Source: Actinomycetota bacterium
GTDB lineage: Bacteria > Actinomycetota > Actinomycetes > Actinomycetales > Microbacteriaceae
Direction of reading: 5' to 3'
Assembly (NCBI GenBank): GCA_010028615.1
Contig: RHAS01000041.1
Location: 1-6,860 of the forward strand
DNA: 6,860 bases
The position numbers and the translations under genes are program-made. Shown here in pieces: positions 1 through 4,398 of the stretch. The number at the start of each line of letters is the position of its first letter. The first letter of the stretch is position 1. The notes beneath the pieces are model-generated. The model was given only the letters and a program-made list of their open reading frames with translations. It ran no database searches and was not told where the DNA came from.

Positions 1-495
1 GCAAGCTGACATGTTGCAAACCCATGATCACCCCGCCTTAGTTTTGCTGGTGATTATTAGATCTTTTGGTACTGTGCTTTCAACAACAGCTAGTGAGTGG
101 TAACGCGTAGCCGTAAAGGGCTGCGGAACATTTTTATATACCAAGCTCTCATCATGGAAAACCTCACTGGTTTTCCCGTGCATAAGCTCTTCGGCGTTGG
201 TCACCGTAGCACCCATCGCTTCGGCAATTGCCTGATGGCCAAGGCAAACCCCGAATATGGGCATTCCGGATTCAAGGGCTAGCTTGACCGTAGGGATGCT
301 GAGGCCCGCATCTTTAGGCGTTCCAGGGCCAGGGGAGATCAGGACAGCGTCGTATTTGGCTAATAAATCGGGCAGATCTTTTTCTTCAACGACATCATTG
401 CGCAGCACCTCTGTTTCAGCCCCGAGCTGGCGCAAATAGCCATTTAGCGTGTAAACAAAGGAGTCGTAGTTATCTAAAACCAGGATTTTGACCAT
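1..495 (-). CDS. pabA: Glutamine amidotransferase subunit of aminodeoxychorismate/anthranilate synthase (PabA/TrpG); partial, apparent frameshift near the 3' end
   Basis: Class I glutamine amidotransferase that releases ammonia from glutamine for chorismate amination, either to aminodeoxychorismate (folate) or to anthranilate (tryptophan); sequence alone does not separate the two. Visible motifs: N-terminal VKILVLDNYDSFVYTL, SPGPGTP at residues 54-60, nucleophile-elbow GVCLGHQ with Cys84, and RYHSL at 131-135. The ATG-initiated frame ends at a TGA at 28-30 after 155 residues, whereas the family is usually about 185-200 residues with a catalytic His-Glu in an HPES motif near the end. Reading on in the -1 frame from the GGGG run at 31-34 gives VIMGLQHVSL, a good match to the family's next strand. 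One base therefore seems missing, by mutation or sequencing error. The HPES region would lie beyond the left edge. The gene diverges from crgA across 39 bases. The order with crgA, rhomboid and cyclophilin is the actinobacterial origin-proximal order. Confidence 0.88.
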
Positions 496-534
496 CAGGT
501 TTCTAAGCCTAACCGCTTTGGATAGAATTGGCTC
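496..534. promoter_or_regulatory. Divergent pabA/crgA promoter region
   Basis: These 39 bases separate two divergent start codons, so both promoters must overlap here or extend into the opposite gene. On the plus strand TAGAAT at 523-528 differs from TATAAT at one base and ends exactly seven bases before the crgA ATG, which predicts transcription starting on the start codon. On the minus strand TAGGCT (511 to 506) is a weaker -10 candidate that would give pabA a leader of about four bases. Neither gene has a convincing Shine-Dalgarno or a TTGACA-like -35 box. Assignment rests on position and match only. Confidence 0.5.
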
Positions 535-822
535 ATGTCCGAAAACGAGAAGAAGTCATTTAAGCTGCCGAAGCGTCCAAAGAAGCCTGCTGTTCCAGAT
601 TCAGTGAAAGCAAATAAGGCTAAGGGTGCAAACCCAGTTTGGTTCCTACCGGTAGCACTTACTCTGATGATTATTGGTCTACTTTGGATCATGGTTTACT
701 ACATCAGCCAGACACTTTTCCCACTGGGCAGTGGAACTCCGATTGACATCGGAGCTAGCAACATCATTGTAGGTTTCGGTCTAATGATGGTTGGCTTTTT
801 TATGCTTACTCGCTGGAAGTAA
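535..822 (+). CDS. crgA: Cell division protein CrgA
   Basis: Small integral membrane protein of the actinobacterial divisome; in mycobacteria and Streptomyces CrgA interacts with FtsZ, FtsI and related proteins and influences septum formation. The 95-residue product has a lysine-rich cytoplasmic N-terminus (about 1-31), a first membrane segment beginning NPVWFLPV (about 33-58), a short external loop with GSGTPIDIG, and a second membrane segment (about 74-91) ending in LTRWK, the typical CrgA C-terminal signature. Length and topology match the family. The ATG at 535 has no Shine-Dalgarno; TAGAAT at 523-528 suggests a leaderless message. The gene converges with the rhomboid gene with only seven bases between stop codons and no terminator hairpin visible there. 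Its position beside pabA is the conserved actinobacterial arrangement. Confidence 0.95.
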   Translation: MSENEKKSFKLPKRPKKPAVPDSVKANKAKGANPVWFLPVALTLMIIGLLWIMVYYISQTLFPLGSGTPIDIGASNIIVGFGLMMVGFFMLTRWK

Positions 823-829
823 TTCCTAT

Positions 830-1636
830 TTAGTAAACAGGCGGCATTACTTGGTTGCCGTATATCCATAACCCCACAAGCGCTGCCACTAATAGAGCAA
901 TTGACGAATACAGCATTACACGCTGATCTGGTCTACTAAACCTTGTATAGGCAAGTGCGGTTAGTGCACCAAATATAAATCCACCGAAGTGTGCTTGCCA
1001 CGCTATTCCAGGTAAAAAGCTAACAACCACGTTGATAACCAAGATGACTAACAGCTGGCGAGTATCAAGTCGAAGAGCTCGAAGATAAATCAGGTAAGCA
1101 CCCATCAGTGCAAAGATCGCGCCGCTTGCTCCAACTACAACAGCACCGAGTTCTGCAAAAAGGAAGAAGCCCATGCTGCCACCAAAAATCCCCAACACAT
1201 AAAGTAGTGAAAACTTTAGCTTTCCAAGCATCGGCTCAAGTAGTGTCCCGAGCACAAACAGTGAATACATGTTGAACAAAATGTGTGTGAACATGCTCGG
1301 TGAGTGAACAAAAGCAGAAGTGAAAGCTCTTAGTGGTGAACCGTATTCAATACCCTGTCCAACGCGCATAAACGCGAGCATGTCAACAATTGGTAGGCCC
1401 AGTTGCAATAACAAATAGACAGCAACGTTGACGCCGATCAGTGTCATGGTGATTGGTGCTCGAGAAATCAGCCCCTGCTGGAATGCTGGTCGTCTAATCG
1501 GTGCTTTGTCTTTTGCATCTTCTGGGCAGATAAAACCAACTGCGCCTGGCGTTGAACATTCTGGACAAATGTATCGTTCGCAGCGCTGACAGCTCACTCC
1601 GGTTTCAACATCGGGGTGTCTGTAACAATAATTCAT
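830..1636 (-). CDS. Rhomboid-family intramembrane serine protease with N-terminal B-box-type zinc finger
   Basis: Membrane protease expected to cleave transmembrane substrates within the bilayer; the substrate is unknown. The 268 residues open with a cysteine-rich module, C4/H7/C16/C19/C24/C27/C37 (B-box-like zinc site, common in actinobacterial rhomboids). About six or seven hydrophobic segments follow from residue 60. The rhomboid core is intact: HILFN at 118-122 (HxxxN), the GASG nucleophile motif with Ser171, and WQAHFGG with catalytic His216. The catalytic dyad is therefore Ser171/His216. The ATG at 1634-1636 directly abuts the TAG of the upstream cyclophilin gene (TAGATG), so the two are almost certainly cotranscribed and translationally coupled; GTAGAGG just inside the upstream gene could serve as ribosome binding site. 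This cyclophilin-rhomboid pairing is conserved near crgA in Actinobacteria. Confidence 0.94.
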   Translation of the reverse strand: MNYCYRHPDVETGVSCQRCERYICPECSTPGAVGFICPEDAKDKAPIRRPAFQQGLISRAPITMTLIGVNVAVYLLLQLGLPIVDMLAFMRVGQGIEYGSPLRAFTSAFVHSPSMFTHILFNMYSLFVLGTLLEPMLGKLKFSLLYVLGIFGGSMGFFLFAELGAVVVGASGAIFALMGAYLIYLRALRLDTRQLLVILVINVVVSFLPGIAWQAHFGGFIFGALTALAYTRFSRPDQRVMLYSSIALLVAALVGLWIYGNQVMPPVY

Positions 1637-2170
1637 CTAAGCCTCTACTGGCTCAACGCTGATTGATTCAATTACAACTGCATCCACTGGTCGATCCATC
1701 TGTCCAGTTTTAACTGCTGCAATTTTTTCGACGACTTCCTGTGAAGCTTGATCGACTACCTCACCAAATACAGTGTGCTTTCCATAAAGCCAAGTTGTTG
1801 GGGCAACAGTGATAAAAAATTGCGAACCATTGGTACCGGGACCAGCGTTAGCCATAGCCAATTTGTATGGCTCGTTGAAGTTTAATTCGCTGATCTCGTC
1901 TTTGAAGTTGTAACCTGGACCGCCCATTCCGCTACCCTCGGGATCTCCGCCCTGAATCATAAATCCGGCAATTACTCGGTGGAAAACAACTCCGTTGTAA
2001 AGCGGCTTGCCGTTATTTGGTTCTTTGGTTCTTGGGTGAACCCAATTCTTAGAGCCATCAGCCAAGCCAACGAAATTGGAAACGGTTTCTGGGGCCTGTA
2101 ATCCATAGAGATTTACCTTGATGTCCCCGTGGTTGGTGTGAATAGTGGCGATATGGGTGTGTAATGTCAT
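1637..2170 (-). CDS. ppiA: Cyclophilin-type peptidyl-prolyl cis-trans isomerase
   Basis: Catalyses cis-trans isomerisation of prolyl bonds and assists protein folding. The 177 residues form one cyclophilin domain with no signal peptide or membrane anchor, so it should be cytoplasmic. Active-site residues align with human cyclophilin A: FHR at 63-65 (catalytic Arg65), GFMIQGG at 69-75 (Phe70, Gln73), NGSQFF at 114-119 (Phe119), Trp127 and His132 in WLYGKH, followed by VFGEV. Residues 39-57 contain a short loop typical of actinobacterial PpiA. The ATG at 2168-2170 has no strong Shine-Dalgarno. AAGAAT (2182 to 2177) lies exactly seven bases upstream of the start and may be a weak -10 of a leaderless promoter. 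It is the first gene of a two-gene unit with the abutting rhomboid gene. Confidence 0.95.
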   Translation of the reverse strand: MTLHTHIATIHTNHGDIKVNLYGLQAPETVSNFVGLADGSKNWVHPRTKEPNNGKPLYNGVVFHRVIAGFMIQGGDPEGSGMGGPGYNFKDEISELNFNEPYKLAMANAGPGTNGSQFFITVAPTTWLYGKHTVFGEVVDQASQEVVEKIAAVKTGQMDRPVDAVVIESISVEPVEA

Positions 2171-2232
2171 AGCTTCATTCTTTCATGTTCGGCGGGTCGA
2201 CGCTTCCAACGTTAGATGTCAGAGGGGTCGGT

Positions 2233-2238
2233 TAGTAT
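2233..2238 (+). promoter_or_regulatory. Candidate -10 element for the 79-residue gene
   Basis: TAGTAT fits the TAnnnT consensus and would start transcription near 2245, at the base of the hairpin at 2243-2267. No good -35 hexamer is visible at the usual distance. It is weak evidence by itself, but it is the best -10 match between the divergent starts at 2170 and 2294. Confidence 0.35.
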
Positions 2239-2242
2239 GTAG

Positions 2243-2267
2243 GGGATGTTCCCACTCGGGGCATCCC
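2243..2267 (+). other. 5'-leader hairpin upstream of the 79-residue gene
   Basis: GGGATG (2243-2248) pairs with CATCCC (2262-2267), and the inner CCC (2251-2253) pairs with GGG (2258-2260) around a loop of four bases, leaving a small internal bulge. A competing pairing, GGGC (2259-2262) with GCCC (2270-2273), is possible. No U-tract follows and no plus-strand gene lies upstream, so it is not an ordinary terminator. It would sit at or near the 5' end of the mRNA for the gene at 2294, where it could stabilise the transcript or affect translation. Function is inference. Confidence 0.5.
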
Positions 2268-2293
2268 AGGCCCTTCACTGAATCGGGGGAAGT

Positions 2294-2533
2294 ATGAAGA
2301 TCGAGATACATGCAAAACGCGGTGAAACTCCAACTATGTTGCATGTCCCGACACCGGGCAGTTTGAGACTGCAGCTCCAGATGGGACTTCCAGCTGACAC
2401 GCTCAAAGAACACCTAGGCGGAGTTCTAAATCCCGAAATCCTTGACAGGGTTGTCAACCTCTGGTCTAACCCAGATCACTGTCGGGAATTTATCGAAGAC
2501 GGAAGAGACCTAATTATCCGCGATTGCGTTTAG
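2294..2533 (+). CDS. Small protein of unknown function (79 residues)
   Basis: I do not recognise this protein. It begins MKIEIHAKRGETP and is predicted soluble: no signal peptide or membrane segment, mixed charge, two cysteines (near 63 and 78) and a central region, LPADTLKEHLGGVLNPEILDRVVNLW, cut here as residues about 32-57, that should be helical. The ATG is preceded by GGGGGAAG, a purine-rich ribosome binding site of moderate quality but very close to the start. Its leader carries the hairpin at 2243-2267. It diverges from the cyclophilin gene and overlaps the HTH gene tail to tail by 20 bases (2514-2533). Sensible composition, a plausible binding site and a coherent helix pattern favour a real gene, but no family evidence backs it. 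Confidence 0.55.
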   Translation: MKIEIHAKRGETPTMLHVPTPGSLRLQLQMGLPADTLKEHLGGVLNPEILDRVVNLWSNPDHCREFIEDGRDLIIRDCV

Positions 2534-2813
2534 GTTTTGCTGGCCAGCCAAGTGCGCCGACTGCCTTCAACAGCTCTTCTGGAGAAACCTTTAGTTCTTG
2601 ACATAACTTGCCAATCGTTCCTGAAGGTATTTCACGCTCGAGGTGAAAGTAGCGACTCAGGCTGGCGTTCGCGAACTGATTTAGTGATCTGTAACCGCGA
2701 GCTTCATACTTTGAAACAAACCAATTCCACGCAGATTCGATGTGCTCCGCACTCTGCTTTTGTACCATTTTTCTATCTATTACCTGACTTATTAAAGCCC
2801 CATGCAATTGCAT
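2514..2813 (-). CDS. Small XRE-like helix-turn-helix protein
   Basis: The 99-residue product ends in a compact stretch that resembles a Cro/C1-type DNA-binding domain: about residues 34-85, with RSLNQFANASLSRYF, then a short turn EIPSG, then TIGKLCQELKVSPEELLKAVG, the last part closely following the usual XRE pattern of final helices. Residues 21-40 may form an extra helix (SAEHIESAWNWFVSKYEARG). The tail GWPAKPKRNRG is basic. The start is uncertain: ATG at 2813 or ATG at 2768 (residue 16, giving 84 residues) both leave the domain whole. It lies 65 bases downstream of the GH16 gene on the same strand but has its own candidate promoter and a cluster of dyads at its start, as expected for an autoregulated repressor. 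The match is to the general fold; no specific family or target is recognised. Confidence 0.65.
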   Translation of the reverse strand: MQLHGALISQVIDRKMVQKQSAEHIESAWNWFVSKYEARGYRSLNQFANASLSRYFHLEREIPSGTIGKLCQELKVSPEELLKAVGALGWPAKPKRNRG

Positions 2814-2867
2814 CCACTACCTATCTAAGTGCACTTAAACGGGAACAGCAAGATTATCAGCATCTTG
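2802..2867 (-). promoter_or_regulatory. Three clustered dyads and promoter at the HTH gene: likely operator region
   Basis: Three inverted repeats lie in 66 bases: ATGCAATTGCAT, a perfect 12-base palindrome at 2802-2813 covering the first ATG; TAAGTGCACTTA, a perfect 12-base palindrome at 2826-2837; and CAAGAT-N7-ATCTTG at 2849-2867. Their centres are about 24 and 26.5 bases apart. On the minus strand TTGCTG (2851 to 2846), a 17-base spacer and TTAGAT (2828 to 2823) make a reasonable promoter, with the middle palindrome overlapping the -10 and the spacer. The simplest reading is binding sites for the HTH product controlling its own gene; the three sequences are not copies of one another, so not all need bind the same protein. 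Confidence 0.5.
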
Positions 2868-2878
2868 GCGGTTAACAC

Positions 2879-3667
2879 TCAGCGCTTGATAATCTGGCCA
2901 AATCCTTCAAATTCATACACTCTTATGTAATCGACTAGGAGTTTATTCGAGTCGGGCAAATCTGGGGCAAGTTCTCCACCGAGGTTACCGCCAACAGCTA
3001 GGTTCAAAAGTAGCGAAAACGGCTGGTTGTAGACCCATTGATTAGGCGCAACATCAACGTTTTTTGCCACAAAATAGGTTCCGCCGTCCAGTTGCCAAGA
3101 GATTTCATCTGGCTTCCAGCAGATTCCAAATTCATGCCAGTCCTCGGAAAGATCAACCTCGCTGACCTTCTTCCCACCACAACCGTGATCGCCAAAGTAA
3201 CCCGGCCCATGTAAAGTTCCGAGGGCTTCGAGCGGCTCTCTGCCCACCCACTCCATGATGTCGATTTCGCCAGCCAGAGGCCAACCCTGGGTATCCATCT
3301 GCTCACCAAGCATCCAGAAAGCTGGCCAGAGGCCTCTTCCGGCTGGCACTTTTGCCCGGATAGTAATCTGCCCATACTGAAAATAAAGTTTGTTCTTCGT
3401 AACCAATCGAGCACTAGTCCACTGCACCGGACCGTAGTAGGCATTGCCAGCGCTGCCGTCGGTGATTCTCCTTGCTTCGATTTCTAGTTGCCCGGAACCA
3501 TTCACAAAGGCATTCTGCTCGGTATACACCTGCAGTTCGTTATTACCCCAGCCTGGGATGCCATAGCTTGTACCATCACCTAGATCTCTAACCCAGGTTT
3601 GGGTATTTGGGGCTGATCCTGCAGGTAAATCAAATTCCTCAGACCAAATTAATCGCGCTTCAGACAA
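2879..3667 (-). CDS. Glycoside hydrolase family 16 enzyme (endo-beta-1,3-glucanase/laminarinase type), no signal peptide
   Basis: Expected to cleave beta-1,3- or mixed-linkage glucans with retention of configuration. The 262 residues are a single GH16 jelly-roll domain: LIWSEEFD at 6-13, GWGNNELQVYT at 39-49, QYGQITIRAKVPAGRGLWPAFWML (about 97-120), and the catalytic signature GEIDIMEW at 133-140, with Glu134 the nucleophile, Asp136 the helper and Glu139 the acid/base. HGPGY at 153-157 and DYIRVYEF near the end are also typical. The start is a TTG at 3667, preceded by GGTGAT (3676 to 3671), which matches the anti-Shine-Dalgarno. Upstream the frame stays open for over 40 codons but contains no ATG, GTG or TTG, so no signal peptide can be added. 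That is odd for an enzyme whose substrates are extracellular. It diverges from the secreted protein gene at 3800 across 132 bases; no carbohydrate transporter is in view. Confidence 0.9.
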   Translation of the reverse strand: MSEARLIWSEEFDLPAGSAPNTQTWVRDLGDGTSYGIPGWGNNELQVYTEQNAFVNGSGQLEIEARRITDGSAGNAYYGPVQWTSARLVTKNKLYFQYGQITIRAKVPAGRGLWPAFWMLGEQMDTQGWPLAGEIDIMEWVGREPLEALGTLHGPGYFGDHGCGGKKVSEVDLSEDWHEFGICWKPDEISWQLDGGTYFVAKNVDVAPNQWVYNQPFSLLLNLAVGGNLGGELAPDLPDSNKLLVDYIRVYEFEGFGQIIKR

Positions 3668-3749
3668 AAAATCACCAGTTTCTAACAGATTGCTTCCAAG
3701 CCTAGCGCTCCAAATAAATGAATGTAGTCTTAAGTTATAGCCGTCATAA

Positions 3750-3778
3750 ATAGGGATATAAAAACATAACCCTATAAA
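3750..3778 (+). promoter_or_regulatory. Promoter with flanking inverted repeat for the secreted-protein gene
   Basis: TATAAA at 3773-3778 is a strong -10 candidate predicting a start near 3785 and a leader of about 15 bases; a second TATAAA lies 16 bases upstream at 3757-3762. ATAGGG (3750-3755) and CCCTAT (3770-3775) form a perfect 6-base inverted repeat whose arms are 20 bases apart, about two helical turns, with one arm overlapping the -10 and the other at the expected -35 position. No TTGACA-like box is present, so an activator or a repressor could use the repeat; this is inference. Confidence 0.5.
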
Positions 3779-3788
3779 GATGTCCCAG

Positions 3789-3794
3789 AGGAGG
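3789..3794 (+). promoter_or_regulatory. Consensus Shine-Dalgarno AGGAGG
   Basis: A perfect AGGAGG sits five bases before the ATG at 3800. It fixes the start of the secreted protein and is the strongest ribosome binding site in the window, in contrast with the leaderless-looking starts elsewhere, suggesting high translation of this gene. Confidence 0.85.
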
Positions 3795-3799
3795 CCGTT

Positions 3800-4339
3800 A
3801 TGAAAGCTAAGAGTTTGATTGTCCTGAGCCTGGTACTCGGTGGAATGTTCGCAGGGGCTGGCAGTGCTTTTGCCGAAGACGACATTGCGATCGTGCCAAA
3901 GCCTGTTTGTGCAGAAAACGAATACATCGATTTTGATGCTGAAGGTCAGCCATACTGCGTTGAAGTATCAACTGCAGAAGAGACAGTTGGCGAAGAAGTT
4001 CCTCCTTGTTGGGTGACTGAAGATGGCACTGACGTATGTGCCAGAGGATTTGTAACAAGCGAAGAGCCAGCACCAATTGATGAGACTTGCACCGCAACAA
4101 TTAACGAAGACGGTACCGAAAGTTTTGTCTGTGCCGATTGGATGGCCTCTACTGGGATGGTCCCTGGCGAAGATGATCTTGGAGCGCCTCTGAATGATGA
4201 CGGGGTAATGTACGAAAAGAGCTTGATGTCTAGCTCAGTTGGCGAATCAAGCAACGGAACATTAGCTTTCCTTGGTTTGTTCTTCGGTTTAGTCGGTGGT
4301 GCAGCAATCGCGCTTCGAAACAAAACTCACACTAAATAG
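3800..4339 (+). CDS. Secreted, C-terminally membrane-anchored protein with three Cys-bounded repeats; function unknown
   Basis: I do not recognise a family. The 179-residue product has a clear Sec signal peptide (MKAKS, hydrophobic core, AFA at 23-25, cleavage before Glu26), a very acidic extracellular region (about 26-150), and a C-terminal membrane segment (about 153-172) followed by the basic tail RNKTHTK. It should be held outside the membrane with a short cytoplasmic end. The exterior carries six cysteines (37, 53, 70, 80, 97, 111) in three successive pairs. Each pair brackets a turn-rich segment: one with DAEGQ, then CWVTEDGTDVC, then one with NEDGTES. This suggests three disulfide-closed beta-hairpins derived from a repeat. 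DG-containing acidic turns could bind calcium, but no canonical EF-hand is present. Strong promoter elements, an AGGAGG and a strong terminator point to a well-expressed single-gene transcript. Confidence 0.85.
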   Translation: MKAKSLIVLSLVLGGMFAGAGSAFAEDDIAIVPKPVCAENEYIDFDAEGQPYCVEVSTAEETVGEEVPPCWVTEDGTDVCARGFVTSEEPAPIDETCTATINEDGTESFVCADWMASTGMVPGEDDLGAPLNDDGVMYEKSLMSSSVGESSNGTLAFLGLFFGLVGGAAIALRNKTHTK

Positions 4340-4355
4340 TTTTATCCCGAACTAG

Positions 4356-4388
4356 TAACAACCGCAGTCGATAAGGCTGCGGTTGTTA
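4356..4388 (+). terminator. Rho-independent-type terminator after the secreted-protein gene
   Basis: TAACAACCGCAG (4356-4367) and CTGCGGTTGTTA (4377-4388) form a perfect 12-base-pair stem with a 9-base loop, starting 17 bases after the stop codon. TCTTTAA follows as a short, imperfect U-tract. The self-complementary ACTAGT occurs on both sides (4351-4356 and 4395-4400) and could extend the structure as a cruciform. Confidence 0.85.
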
Positions 4389-4392
4389 TCTT
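4387..4392 (+). promoter_or_regulatory. Candidate -10 of a leaderless MFS promoter, overlapping the terminator tail
   Basis: TATCTT matches TATAAT at four of six bases, including the key TA...T, and ends seven bases before the GTG at 4399, so transcription would begin on the start codon. It overlaps the last two bases of the terminator stem and its U-tract. No -35 consensus is visible because that position falls inside the hairpin. Confidence 0.45.
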
Positions 4393-4398
4393 TAACTA

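Noticed and set aside
28..40. Programmed -1 ribosomal frameshift in pabA
   Set aside because: GCG GGG TGA allows re-pairing only of the GGG codon, there is no canonical slippery heptamer, and the family is not known for frameshifting. A missing base is the simpler explanation.
2177..2182. AAGAAT as a leaderless -10 for the cyclophilin gene
   Set aside because: The position is exact, but the first base is A instead of the important T, so I mention it only within the gene entry.
2537..2875. Open plus-strand frame of 112 codons opposite the HTH gene
   Set aside because: No ribosome binding site; the residue pattern is not protein-like, and the opposite strand gives an HTH-like domain with a promoter.
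3004..3444. Open minus-strand frame of 146 codons inside the GH16 gene
   Set aside because: It is out of frame with a clear GH16 catalytic domain on the same strand and has no recognisable domain.
3807..4323. Two minus-strand open frames opposite the secreted-protein gene
   Set aside because: The plus strand has a perfect Shine-Dalgarno, signal peptide and anchor; the antisense frames have biased, repetitive composition typical of shadows.
3800..4339. Sortase substrate with LPXTG-like sorting signal in the secreted protein
   Set aside because: The hydrophobic segment and basic tail resemble one, but no LPXTG or LAXTG motif precedes it; LAFLG lies within the membrane segment and lacks the threonine.
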